Origin: Perkinsela sp. pyNocScin1
Taxonomy: Eukaryota; Euglenozoa; Kinetoplastea; Prokinetoplastida; Perkinselidae
Direction of reading: 5' to 3'
Assembly: GCA_964019655.1 (NCBI GenBank)
Contig: CAXHTR010000008.1
Coordinates: forward strand, 1,116,001 to 1,180,000
Length of the DNA stretch: 64,000 nt
In this document: one piece after another, positions 56,194-64,000 of the stretch
Numbering within the stretch: the first letter of the stretch is position 1
Layout: each line of letters opens with the position of its first letter
The notes under the pieces: generated by a model
What the model was told of the DNA's origin: nothing
Databases searched by the model: none
What the model saw: only the letters and a program-made list of their open reading frames with translations
Program-made: the position numbers and the translations under genes

Positions 56194-57549
56194 CTAGTAG
56201 TCGCCCATGTCCTCGTCACCGTCGACGTCAGCGGAGTCTGCGCCGACCTCGTCGTAGTCCTTCTCGAGCGCTGCGAGGTCCTCGCGGGCCTCGCTGAACT
56301 CGCCCTCCTCCATGCCCTCGCCGACGTACCAGTGCACAAAAGCGCGCTTCGCGTACATGAGGTCGAACTTGTGGTTGATGCGCGCGAACACCTCAGCGAT
56401 GGCAGTCGAGTTCGAGATCATGCACACGGCGCGCTGCGTCTGCGCCATGTCGCCCCCGGGCACCTGCGTCGGCGGCTGGTAGTTGATGCCGCACTTGAAT
56501 CCGGTCGGGCACCAGTCGACGAACTGGACGGAGCGCTTCGTCTTGATCATGGCCACTGCGGCGTTCACATCTTTCGGGACGACGTCGCCGCGGTACATGA
56601 GGCACGCCGCCATGTACTTGCCGTGGCGCGGGTCGCACTTCGCCATCATCTGCGACGGCTCGAAGGCAGCGTTCGTGATCTCCTGGACTGAAAGTTGCTC
56701 GTGGTACGCCTTGTCGCTGCTCACGATCGGGGCGTAGCTCGACAGCACGAAGTGGATGCGGGGGTACGGCACGAGGTTCGTCTGGAACTCAGTGACATCG
56801 ACGTTCAGGGCCCCGTCGAAGCGCAGGGAGGCCGTCAGCGAGGAGATCACCTGCGCGATCAGTCTATTGAGATTCGAATACGTCGGGCGCTCGATGTCGA
56901 GGTTGCGGCGGCAGATGTCGTAGATGGCCTCGTTGTCGAGCATGACGGCGACGTCGGTGTGCTCGAGGAGCGAGTGCGTCGAAAGGACGCTGTTGTACGG
57001 CTCAACAACGGCGGTGGAGACCTGGGGGGACGGGTACACGGTGAACCCCATCTTCGACTTCTTGCCGTAGTCCACGGAGAGGCGCTCGAGGAGGAGCGCG
57101 CCGAGGCCGGAGCCAGTGCCGCCACCGACGGCGTGGAACACGAGGAACCCCTGCAGGCCCGTGCAGTTGTCAGCGAGCTTGCGGATGCGGTCGAGGCAGA
57201 GGTCTACGATCTCCTTGCCGATCGTGTAGTGCCCGCGGGCGTAGTTGTTCGCGGCGTCCTCCTTGCCGGAGATGAGCTGCTCGGGGTGGAACAGCGACTT
57301 GTACGTGCCGGTGCGCACCTCGTCGACGACGGTGGGCTCGAGGTCGAGGAACACGGCGCGCGGGACGTTCTTGCCGGCGGACGTCTGCGAGAAGAAGGTG
57401 TTGAAGGCGTCGTCCTCCATCGAGTTGCGCTCGCCGCTCGCGAGCGTGCCGTCGGGGCGGATGCCGTGCTCGAGGCAGTAGAGCTCCCAGCACGCGTTGC
57501 CGATCTGCACGCCGGCCTGGCCAAGGTGGATCGAGATAACTTCACGCAT
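56194..57549 (-). CDS. Alpha-tubulin lacking Lys40
   Basis: The 451-residue protein is complete and close to trypanosomatid alpha-tubulin. Standard parts include [20 protein letters not shown], the catalytic-loop region, [20 protein letters not shown] and the C-terminal DGDEDMGDY with a terminal Tyr for the tyrosination cycle. The luminal loop differs: residues 33-46 read [14 protein letters not shown], so residue 40 is Glu, not the acetylated Lys. Loss of Lys40 removes the acetylation mark common in axonemal microtubules. Together with the beta tail this points to the lack of a flagellum. It is the only alpha gene in the window. Confidence 0.97.
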   Translation of the reverse strand: MREVISIHLGQAGVQIGNACWELYCLEHGIRPDGTLASGERNSMEDDAFNTFFSQTSAGKNVPRAVFLDLEPTVVDEVRTGTYKSLFHPEQLISGKEDAANNYARGHYTIGKEIVDLCLDRIRKLADNCTGLQGFLVFHAVGGGTGSGLGALLLERLSVDYGKKSKMGFTVYPSPQVSTAVVEPYNSVLSTHSLLEHTDVAVMLDNEAIYDICRRNLDIERPTYSNLNRLIAQVISSLTASLRFDGALNVDVTEFQTNLVPYPRIHFVLSSYAPIVSSDKAYHEQLSVQEITNAAFEPSQMMAKCDPRHGKYMAACLMYRGDVVPKDVNAAVAMIKTKRSVQFVDWCPTGFKCGINYQPPTQVPGGDMAQTQRAVCMISNSTAIAEVFARINHKFDLMYAKRAFVHWYVGEGMEEGEFSEAREDLAALEKDYDEVGADSADVDGDEDMGDY

Positions 57550-57748
57550 AGGTAGATAGTAGGTAGGGAAAGCGGTTCAAAAAAGATTGAGAAGTACAGC
57601 GTGACATAATTTGAGAGATAGAGAAGGGTTTACTAGATAACTACGGTTAAAGTGTGTCTACGACCACACAGCGGGCGACAATCGTATGAGGAAATAAATT
57701 GTGCCTTTCAAGTGGTCGACGAATGTTTTAGTATTTTTTGAGATGGGG

Positions 57749-57824
57749 TCAGACAGGTGTTTTGTTTGCTTTCATCGGGTGACACTAAGCCCCCTGAAAA
57801 GTAGCGAATATGGGTTATCATCAT
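57749..57824 (-). ncRNA. Candidate C/D-box snoRNA
   Basis: Reading the minus strand, box C ATGATGA (57824-57818) is followed 76 bases later by box D CTGA (57752-57749). A C'-like CGATGA lies between (57777-57772). The length fits a C/D snoRNA and kinetoplastids place snoRNA clusters between coding genes. No clear terminal stem is seen and no rRNA target was checked. Confidence 0.35.
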
Positions 57825-57877
57825 GATAGGAACGGTAGTTGTTTCGTGTAAAGATAAGTACTATAAATGGTAGTGGA

Positions 57878-57944
57878 TCAGCTACAGCTCATTCTCATGT
57901 GGGCTGGTAATACCCATAAAACTGGGGCGAGCAGTTATCATCAC
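57878..57944 (-). ncRNA. Candidate C/D-box snoRNA
   Basis: On the minus strand, box C GTGATGA (57944-57938) is followed by box D CTGA (57881-57878), a 67-base span. The terminal stem is weak. It is supported mainly by three further box-C motifs nearby. Confidence 0.3.
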
Positions 57945-58257
57945 GTGGGAAAAAGGAAAGCGCCGCAGAGGTTGAAAATAAGAAAGACTCAGCCCCGAAA
58001 GGTGGAAAATGCAAATCATCATGCGTGATCGCAGAAAAGGACCTGCATGTGGAATCATCATGTGGAATTCGACTTTCGCATGAAATTACTAGAAAAGTAC
58101 GAAGAAACAAAATTCTAAGCATGATCTACCCCGCACAGACCCCTATTCCTAGACTCTTGAAAAAGGTACTGCCTTTTCGACTTGAATTTGACGGTTAGTA
58201 TTGCTGCTATTCTCGGTTATTTGGTTCTATTCCATCTCTTGTTTTCTTCTTTTTGCT

Positions 58258-59739
58258 TCAGGAGCGGTGCCAGGAGTACTCGCCCGTCGTCTTGAGCTTC
58301 GGGTCGTTCAAGTGAATCTGATAGCGGCAGTTGGGGGAGTTGCAGTTGCAGTCGAACACGCCCATCGCCTCGTCGTAAAAGGTCGCGTAGTCCATGGTGA
58401 TCTCCTGGCCCTTGGGGATATCGCGGAGCGCACGGCAGTTGAGCGAATTGCCCTCGCAGAAGCCGCAGTTTGGGTCGCAGCTGTGGTTGATGGACCGCCA
58501 CTTCTTGTGGTCGTTCGACCACGTCGCGTACACGTGGCTGTCGTCTGACACGGGCCAGGCGTAGGCCTCGAAGTCCTTGATCTCCTGCGGGTTCCAGTGC
58601 TCGACGACGTACGGGCGCGTCACGATGTTCATGGGCTGGCACTCGTCCTCGAAGATGACCTCCTCCTTCTTGATGTCCCGCGCCGCGATGCAGTGGTAGC
58701 CCTTCTTGTTCGTAAAGTTTATCTGAAAGAGTTTTTGGGCCTTCTCGTGGCGGATGAGCGCCGCGTCGATCATCGCCGTGCAGAACTCTCTGTGCCCAAA
58801 AGTTTCGTCGCACTTGAGGATCCAGTCCGCGCTGCTCTCGCTCCCCGGCGGGTAGAGCACGCCGCAGTTCGGGTTCATCTCGAGAAAGTAGACCTTGCCC
58901 GTGTCCCTCTGGACGCGCAGGTCGCAGCGGCCGTAGCCGATGCCGCCCATGATCGTCTCGAAGGTGACCTCGCCGACGCGCATCATCTCTTTGAAATTGG
59001 GGTCGGTCTCGGGCACCTGGAACCACTCGAGGCCCTCGTAGGATATCCACTTGAGGTCGAAGTGCTTAAAGTCTTCGCCTTCCGGGAAGTTCATCTGCGC
59101 CGGTCGGCACACTTTGGTGCCCGTCGGCGTCTGGAGCGCGAGGACCGTCACCTCGTCGCCGACGATGAACTCCTCGACCATCGCCTCCTTTGAGCGTTCG
59201 ATGAAGAGTGTGACTTGCTCGTGGACCTCTTCGACAGTGGTACACTTGCTCTTCTTCGTCATGCCAGTGCTTGCGCAGCCGTGCGGGTGCTTGACGATGA
59301 GCGGGAACGCGAAGCCGCTGAGGCGCTCTTTGAGTTCTTCGATGGTTGGGACCTCGTACAGGACGGCGTGGAGCGGGACGTTGATCCCGGCAAAGTAGGC
59401 AATCATCTTCATGTCCGCTTTGCTTGGGTCGAAGTGGGCGGAGTCGGCGCCGGTGAAGGGCACGTTGAACTCCTCGAGGGCGCGAACGACGTCCTCGCCA
59501 GCGCGGTCCTCGTCCTTGCCGCCGTCACATAGATTAAAGAAGCAGTCGAACTTGCCGCTGTGCACGAGCGTGCGCACGTCGCGGTACGAGGTCGACTTGT
59601 TGAGCTCAGCAAAAGTGAACTCGTAACGCGGGTCGCTCGCGTCAAAGTAGTGCGCCGGCGTGCATACGTAGTCATCGACCTCGGCGGTGTCTGAGGTGCT
59701 CTCAGCGTACGAGCTGGAAAGCACACAGATTTTCTTCAT
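58258..59739 (-). CDS. Fusion of D-Ala-D-Ala-ligase-type ATP-grasp and SET domain
   Basis: The 493-residue protein has two catalytic domains. Residues 1-320 are an ATP-grasp of the D-Ala-D-Ala ligase type: FPLIVKHPHGCASTGM (145-160), EEFIVGDEVTVLAL (189-202) and FLEMNPNCGVLYPPGSESSA (285-304), the last carrying the Mg-binding Glu and Asn. Residues 345-475 are a SET methyltransferase domain: IAARDIKKEEVIFEDE, INHSCDPNCGF (417-427) and ITMDYATFYDEAMGVFDCNC with a closing Cys cluster ending NCR. Both sites look intact. The product could ligate an amino acid or peptide and methylate Lys. Neither substrate is known. There is no targeting signal. I cannot tell whether the fusion has been described. 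Confidence 0.88.
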   Translation of the reverse strand: MKKICVLSSSYAESTSDTAEVDDYVCTPAHYFDASDPRYEFTFAELNKSTSYRDVRTLVHSGKFDCFFNLCDGGKDEDRAGEDVVRALEEFNVPFTGADSAHFDPSKADMKMIAYFAGINVPLHAVLYEVPTIEELKERLSGFAFPLIVKHPHGCASTGMTKKSKCTTVEEVHEQVTLFIERSKEAMVEEFIVGDEVTVLALQTPTGTKVCRPAQMNFPEGEDFKHFDLKWISYEGLEWFQVPETDPNFKEMMRVGEVTFETIMGGIGYGRCDLRVQRDTGKVYFLEMNPNCGVLYPPGSESSADWILKCDETFGHREFCTAMIDAALIRHEKAQKLFQINFTNKKGYHCIAARDIKKEEVIFEDECQPMNIVTRPYVVEHWNPQEIKDFEAYAWPVSDDSHVYATWSNDHKKWRSINHSCDPNCGFCEGNSLNCRALRDIPKGQEITMDYATFYDEAMGVFDCNCNSPNCRYQIHLNDPKLKTTGEYSWHRS

Positions 59740-60045
59740 CGAGATGGTAAAGAAAGTGAGAATAAGGTAGAGTGAGGGAACGTGATTTTACTAGAAATCC
59801 TTTGGATTACTAGAAATAATATCTATGACAAGTAGCAGAGCATCTATTCCATGATTTGACCGACTTCCGTAATGCATGGCATCAAAATCTTAGTAAAAAT
59901 AGCAAAAAGTTGCATCAGTTACTTGCAGAACCACAAAACCTTCCCTCATCGATAAATCCAACTGTGAACATAACGGGAAGCGCTGGTATCCACACTGATA
60001 GCGTTATAGTATATTAATTAAATCGTGCTCTGATTGACACTCTAT
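59740..60045. other. Intergenic, no gene seen
   Basis: This 306-base AT-rich spacer lies between the H1-like gene and the SET fusion gene. No frame or RNA gene is supported. Confidence 0.55.
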
Positions 60046-60480
60046 TCACTTCTTCGCGACCTTTGGGGCAGCCTGCTTGGTGGCCTTGACTGCGGGGCGC
60101 TTAGCCGGGGACTTCTTCGCGGCTGGCTTCTGCGCGGGCTTCGCGGCGGCCGGCTTGGCTGGGGCCTTTTTCGCAGCTGGCTTCTTGGCAGCCTTCTTCG
60201 GGCTGGCCTTGGCGGCAGCCTGCTTGACGACGACCTTCTTGGCGATTTTCACCTGGTTCTTGAGGAGGGTGATGGCCTTCTTGACGGCATCGGCCTTGGT
60301 CTTCTCCTTCGCGGCCTCCTTGGCGATCGCCTTCTGTGCGGCGGCGGCGCGGGCCTTGGCGTCGGCACGCTTCTTGGCGAGGACCTTCTGGGCCTTGGCG
60401 GCGCGAGCCTTCTCTTTCTGCTCGAGGACGGAGATGCGCTTCTCGTGGACGCTGATTTGCTTCATGGAAACTTTGACCAT
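60046..60480 (-). CDS. Histone H1-like or kinetoplast-associated Lys/Ala-rich protein
   Basis: The ATG at 60480 gives 144 residues, mostly Lys, Ala and Pro. The N-terminal half is a Lys/Ala/Gln-rich helix (KARAAKAQKVLAKKRADAKA). The C-terminal half has AAKKPAAKKAP-type repeats with SPKK and SPAK sites, as in the tails of linker histones. There is no winged-helix domain, which is normal for kinetoplastid H1. Kinetoplast-associated proteins (KAPs) have the same composition and condense mitochondrial DNA, so this cannot be separated from H1 by sequence. The first 9 residues could be a short KAP-type presequence, but this is weak. Confidence 0.75.
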   Translation of the reverse strand: MVKVSMKQISVHEKRISVLEQKEKARAAKAQKVLAKKRADAKARAAAAQKAIAKEAAKEKTKADAVKKAITLLKNQVKIAKKVVVKQAAAKASPKKAAKKPAAKKAPAKPAAAKPAQKPAAKKSPAKRPAVKATKQAAPKVAKK

Positions 60481-60760
60481 TGTATACTGTATGGATAGCA
60501 GGGACAAATACAAAATTATGGGAGCTTTTCTAGTAAAAATCAAGAGATTTGCCAAGTCGAACGAGTCAGTCGCATATAAATTCGGTTCCATTGTCTTTTT
60601 CAGACTTTTAGTTCTGCTAACATAAGTAATTCTATAAAACTGAAAAGCTCATGCTTGATTTACTAGTAAAATGCTTCATTTTACATTGAGAAATTACCCA
60701 CTACGACCGATGCACAAGGTCCTTAGGCATTGGGATTACTTCACTGTATCAGTATAGCGT

Positions 60761-61078
60761 TCATCCCCTCATCTCTTGCCCCGTGACTGGCGCACCTTCT
60801 CCACCTGCTGTAATTTTCTTCGGAAAGCTAATTTTAAGTACCTCAGTGCCTCGGATAATCACAAGCCCACATTCCCGCACCATCTCCTGCTCCATCTTGA
60901 CGCCGTCGACCTTCTGAATCACCCAGCGCTTCTCGACCGCGTTGTCAAGCACAATGTTCAAGTAATCGTCGAACACGAGCATTTTCCCGGTCATCGATCG
61001 CCGCCGACCGCTCGGCTTGATGTGTACACAGCACTCTTTGCCAATGTACTGGAGCTTTTTCGATCGTCCGTGCAGCAT
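60761..61078 (-). CDS. SNRPB: Small nuclear ribonucleoprotein SmB
   Basis: The 105-residue protein is an Sm-fold subunit of the spliceosomal core ring. Sm1 is KLQYIGKECCVHIKPSGRRR followed by GKMLVFDDYLNIVLDN, and Sm2 is ECGLVIIRGTEVLKISF, the (I/V)RG turn being canonical. The start KKLQYI and the longer loop between Sm1 and Sm2 (VEKRWVIQKVDGVKMEQEMV) resemble SmB more than other Sm proteins. The C-terminal Pro-rich tail of animal SmB is absent, as in trypanosomes. It serves trans-splicing and any cis-splicing. Confidence 0.85.
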   Translation of the reverse strand: MLHGRSKKLQYIGKECCVHIKPSGRRRSMTGKMLVFDDYLNIVLDNAVEKRWVIQKVDGVKMEQEMVRECGLVIIRGTEVLKISFPKKITAGGEGAPVTGQEMRG

Positions 61079-61187
61079 CGCAGTGAGAAAAAAACTTTAA
61101 TGAAAGTGTTGATAGCTAAATTTTCTCTTAAAACCTTTGAAATGCCCACGAATCAAATAATAACAACCGTCAGTCACAGCTATCGCC

Positions 61188-62438
61188 TCACTTCTTCAGA
61201 AAAGTTAGCTGCTTGTTCACAAACGCTCGCTGGATCGTCTTCGGCGTGTCAATGTTCACCATGAGCCGGCCCTGGTGCCCCTCGTTCGGCGAAAACCGCC
61301 CCTCGCCACTCTTCGAGTACTTTGGGTACGCGTCCTGAAAGTCGAAGCGCTCGTACAGCCGCTTGCTCGCCGCCGACTGGCTCAGGATGACGCGGTTCGT
61401 TCCCTTGTCGAGGGCCTTTTCGAGCGCCATATTCAGGAAAGCCTGCGGCTTCCCCCGGTCGGCCCAGTACAGCAGGGCGTAGAGCATGAGCACCTTGGCG
61501 TAGCCGAGCCCACGGGACGCGGCGCTCGTCACGACAATTTTGATATGGACAAAGTTCTGAAAGTTCGGGATGAGCTCCAAGAGCGATCGCATGAACGGCG
61601 TGACGTTCTCCGGTTTCCGCCGGATCGAGCGGTGGATGGCGGCGAGCGTGCCACGAAAGTTGGCGATGCCGCCGTTGGCGTCTGTGAAAATCCACGCGAG
61701 GACCTTGTCGCCCTGGACGAGGGCGAGCCCGTGGCACTGCGGGGCCACCGAGTACGAGCCCTCGTTCGCGATGCGGTTGAGGCAGTGCCGCGGGTAGTCT
61801 ATCGAAAAAGTCCCGCGGTCGATGGCGTCTGTGCAGGCGCACACGCACTGCTTGAAGACGTAGTCAGTCAGCGTCTCCTTCGTGATCGGCGTCGCGTGGA
61901 CGCGGAGCGTTTTCTCGATGTAGTCCGAGATGCGTTTCGCAAGCGTGGCGTACTCGGGGCTCTGGAAACCGGCGGTGATGTCCGCCGCGGGGATGCGGTG
62001 GGGCTTCGCCATGCGGGCGTTGATGCTGTACTTGGGGGTGATGTACCGCTGCTTCTGCTCCTGCGTCCGCTCCTTTTTGGCTGTGTGACTCATCGCGAGC
62101 CTCGTCTCTGTCACGATCTTCGCCTTGCGCTGGGCGCGCTCTTTGCCCCCCTGTGGTGCTTCCACAGGCTTTTCTGTCTGAGCCACTTGCACTGGCTCAG
62201 CGAATTTGACTTTGGGCTTTCGACCGACCTTTTTCTTCACAATTTTCTTCGCCACCTTGGGCTTTCTCGATATGTACGCATGCTTGCGCTTCTGCGGGGC
62301 TGGGACTGGCACTGGCTCGACTCGGGCTGCCTCAATGTTCTCAGAAGCGCGGCAGAGGAGCGGTGCGAACTGCGTGCACGCCCGCCGGATGTGCCGTGGC
62401 CCCTCGTCCTGGGGACTTGTGTGCTGTTCTGCTGCCAT
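61188..62438 (-). CDS. GNAT-fold acetyltransferase-like protein
   Basis: The 416-residue protein has a disordered basic N-terminus (KKIVKKKVGRKPKVKFAEPV). The C-terminal domain has the GNAT layout: a strand GLALVQGDKVLAWIFTDANG, a strand FVHIKIVVTSAASRGLGYAK whose RGLGYA resembles the acetyl-CoA loop R-x-x-G-x-(G/A), then NRVILSQSAASKRLYERFDF, the typical strand-helix with Tyr and the LYExxGF-like end. The substrate is unknown. The N-terminal KKKVGRKPK resembles an AT-hook or nuclear signal, so a nuclear target is possible. There is no close family match I can name. Confidence 0.7.
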   Translation of the reverse strand: MAAEQHTSPQDEGPRHIRRACTQFAPLLCRASENIEAARVEPVPVPAPQKRKHAYISRKPKVAKKIVKKKVGRKPKVKFAEPVQVAQTEKPVEAPQGGKERAQRKAKIVTETRLAMSHTAKKERTQEQKQRYITPKYSINARMAKPHRIPAADITAGFQSPEYATLAKRISDYIEKTLRVHATPITKETLTDYVFKQCVCACTDAIDRGTFSIDYPRHCLNRIANEGSYSVAPQCHGLALVQGDKVLAWIFTDANGGIANFRGTLAAIHRSIRRKPENVTPFMRSLLELIPNFQNFVHIKIVVTSAASRGLGYAKVLMLYALLYWADRGKPQAFLNMALEKALDKGTNRVILSQSAASKRLYERFDFQDAYPKYSKSGEGRFSPNEGHQGRLMVNIDTPKTIQRAFVNKQLTFLKK

Positions 62439-62532
62439 TATACTCAGAAGAGAGGGTAAAGGCTGAGTACAATAAGAGTCAAGTAAAAAATTCAGGTTTT
62501 CATTGAGAGGGGGAAATGATTTATACTTTGTA

Positions 62533-63645
62533 TCATGCCAGAACTTTTCGGAGCGCCTCCTTGTCGTCGTGCGTCAGGGTCTTGGGGAACACGACGATGA
62601 CTTCCACACTGAGGTCACCGCGCTCGGAGGGGACGTTGTGCTTGGGCATGCCCTCGCCCCGCACAGTGATGATCGTGCCGTGCGGCGTGATGCTGCTGCT
62701 CTCGACGGTGAACGAGTGGTCGTCCATGTGCTTGATCTCCTTGCGGAACCCCGTGAGCGCCTCGAGGAGCGTCACTTTGAGCTTCATCGTCAGGTTATCA
62801 CCATCGCGCGCAAAGGTCTCGTGCGGCGCCGACCGCAGCGCGAACACAAGGTCGCCCGGAATCTTATCGGGGAACTGGTCGCCCTCCATCTCAAAAGTCA
62901 GTGTGTGGTTCTCCGGGATGCCGCGCTCGATTTCTATTTCGAGCTCGTGCGCGCCCTGCGTCACGCGGGCCCCCTTGCACGCCGGGCACTTCTTTTTGAT
63001 AATCTTCCCCTTGCCACTGCACGCGGGGCACTCCTGCTGGACCTGCTGGATGAACATGCCGCCGAGGTTCATCTGCTTGAGGACAAAGCCTTCGCCCTTG
63101 CACTTGGTGCACGTGTCGAGGTCGGCCTTGCTCGCCGCGCCGCTGCCCCGGCACGCCTTGCAGAGCTTTTGCTTCTGCAGCTTAACGGTGTGCGTCTTGC
63201 CGTTGTAGACGTCCTCGAGGGCGATGGACACGGCGATCTGCACTGTCTGGCCCTTCGTCGTGTCGTGCACGCTGCCGCCAAACATGGACTCAAACACGTC
63301 GAACATGTTATTGCCCTGGCCCTTCGCCTGCTCGCGCATCTCCATCTGCTTGACGCCCTCCTCGCCCTTGATATCGTAAATCTTGCGCTTGCGCTTGTCG
63401 CTGAGGACCTCGTTCGCCCGGAGAATTTTCTGGTACATCTCGCGCGCCTCCTCGGAGGGGTTGTGGTCGGGGTGGTACTTTTTTGAGAGCACGCGGTACG
63501 CCTTCGTGATCTCGCGCTCGCTGGACTCGTCGCCCTTCTCGAGCCCCAGGATGGCGTAGTAGTCCGGGTCTTCCGTCGGCACGGCGGACGCCTGCGAGAG
63601 ATACACTGCACTAAAGAGAAACGACACGAAAAGGCTTCGAAGCAT
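62533..63645 (-). CDS. Type I DnaJ co-chaperone with signal peptide (ER, Scj1-like)
   Basis: The 370-residue protein begins with a signal peptide (MLRSLFVSFLFSAVYLSQAS). The J-domain reads YYAILGLEKGDESSEREITK then KKYHPDHNPSEEAREMYQKI with HPD. A Gly/Met-rich linker follows. The Zn domain has four motifs: CKACRGSG, CTKCKGEG, CPACSGKG and CPACKGAR. The substrate-binding part ends with HGTIITVRGEGMPKHNV and an SVEVIVVFPKTL strand. This is the layout of Scj1/DNAJ type I in the ER lumen, partner of BiP. No C-terminal KDEL-type signal is present. It is the first gene of the rightmost minus-strand run visible in the window. Confidence 0.93.
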   Translation of the reverse strand: MLRSLFVSFLFSAVYLSQASAVPTEDPDYYAILGLEKGDESSEREITKAYRVLSKKYHPDHNPSEEAREMYQKILRANEVLSDKRKRKIYDIKGEEGVKQMEMREQAKGQGNNMFDVFESMFGGSVHDTTKGQTVQIAVSIALEDVYNGKTHTVKLQKQKLCKACRGSGAASKADLDTCTKCKGEGFVLKQMNLGGMFIQQVQQECPACSGKGKIIKKKCPACKGARVTQGAHELEIEIERGIPENHTLTFEMEGDQFPDKIPGDLVFALRSAPHETFARDGDNLTMKLKVTLLEALTGFRKEIKHMDDHSFTVESSSITPHGTIITVRGEGMPKHNVPSERGDLSVEVIVVFPKTLTHDDKEALRKVLA

Positions 63646-64000
63646 TTTTAAGGGAAGAAGTGCTCGAAAATTATTTTAAAGATATTCGGCCTTCAAAAGG
63701 AGAATTCGAAACGAAAAATTTACGCACAAAGACAGTATTTTTCAACATTTTGGAACTATTGGCTGACTGACCCCACTATATCCCTTCAGATTTTGACTGA
63801 CTCCATTCTTCGGTTCTAAGATCTGAACTGCCCCGAAATCTGACTGATTCATGGGATTTTCATGTGTGAGAGAGCTCTTGAGAATGATTGGATCTCAGGC
63901 TGACCCCAAAAATTTCTTTCGCTCATCGCAAAGGCCATCACGGCTCATCACAGATGACCATCTCCCCTTCAAGGTACCAAAACCGACTGCGAAGACTCGT
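63646..64000. other. Window-edge intergenic, no gene seen
   Basis: This segment lies upstream of the DnaJ gene. It is rich in CTGACT-type motifs on the plus strand (63764, 63793, 63840 region) and has CTGACCCC at 63767-63774 and 63900-63907. On the minus strand a box-C-like GTGATGA (63951-63945) with CTGA (63898-63895) is present but too weak to call. No frame reaches the edge convincingly. Confidence 0.45.

Larger units (their letters stand above)
57550..58257. other. Intergenic with clustered box-C motifs (possible snoRNA genes)
   Basis: The 708-base spacer lies between alpha-tubulin and the SET fusion gene, both minus strand. On that strand four (A/G)TGATGA boxes occur within 244 bases (at 58061-58055, 58022-58016, 57944-57938 and 57824-57818). 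Two are followed at suitable distance by CTGA boxes; those two are listed as ncRNA candidates. A minus-strand frame (58122-57895) of 75 residues with a hydrophobic start overlaps three of the boxes and reads HDD or RDD at each; it could be chance. Confidence 0.45.

Noticed and set aside
61275-62459. 394-residue plus-strand frame
   Set aside because: It is the exact antisense of the acetyltransferase-like gene and has Arg/Leu/Val-rich shadow composition against the local gene polarity.
62503-63486. 327-residue plus-strand frame
   Set aside because: Antisense to the DnaJ gene, whose J-domain and four zinc motifs are unmistakable.
63895-63951. GTGATGA...CTGA on the minus strand as a C/D snoRNA
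   Set aside because: A 57-base span without stem near the window edge; too weak without rRNA complementarity.

Overview
The window reads as nuclear DNA of a kinetoplastid protist. No introns are needed to read any gene, and the genes fall into long same-strand runs: minus 1-5358, plus 5713-13516, minus about 14371-28571, plus about 28954-47173, minus 47667-63645. This is the directional polycistronic layout of kinetoplastids, with divergent strand switches at about 5.5 and 28.8 kb and convergent ones at about 13.9 and 47.4 kb. A RET2-like terminal uridylyltransferase (U-insertion RNA editing) and three proteins built from four ArdC-N-like modules point the same way. Pyrimidine tracts followed by AG lie before several start codons, as expected for spliced-leader trans-splicing. 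Alpha-tubulin lacks Lys40 and beta-tubulin lacks the axonemal tail motif, which suggests an organism without a flagellum. A Perkinsela-like prokinetoplastid endosymbiont fits best; that identification is inference.

Layout. 1-5.4 kb (minus): partial Gln/Pro-rich protein, Ran, SDHA, a secreted-type unknown. 5.7-13.5 kb (plus): WD40 protein, a class 3 lipase with a Cys nucleophile, DRG2, a four-module ArdC-N-like protein, a HAD-type RNA-repair-like protein. 14.4-28.6 kb (minus): a cluster of four secreted LRR proteins plus one truncated copy, then PRPP synthetase, Trm9, a zinc-knuckle protein, a large unknown, CBP20, and two related membrane proteins. 29-47.2 kb (plus): two unknowns, a second ArdC-N-like protein, a coiled-coil protein, peptide deformylase, RNase HII, a small G-patch-like protein, RET2-like TUTase, an Mpe1/RBBP6 polyadenylation factor and an unknown, with five LRR genes interspersed. 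47.7-63.6 kb (minus): mL44-like RNase III/dsRBD protein, a membrane J-protein, tRNase Z, beta-tubulin, a third ArdC-N-like protein, a two-helix membrane protein, alpha-tubulin, an ATP-grasp/SET fusion, an H1-like protein, SmB, a GNAT acetyltransferase and an ER-type DnaJ.

Two themes stand out. Many genes serve organelle gene expression or mRNA processing (RET2-like TUTase, deformylase, mL44-like, RNase HII, tRNase Z, CBP20, SmB, Mpe1). The other theme is a diversified family of small secreted LRR proteins sharing one N-terminal cap, a candidate surface or host-interface repertoire. The least familiar observations are the ATP-grasp/SET fusion, the Ser-to-Cys lipase, the ArdC-N-like tetramodular family, and a possible C/D-box snoRNA cluster between alpha-tubulin and the SET gene.
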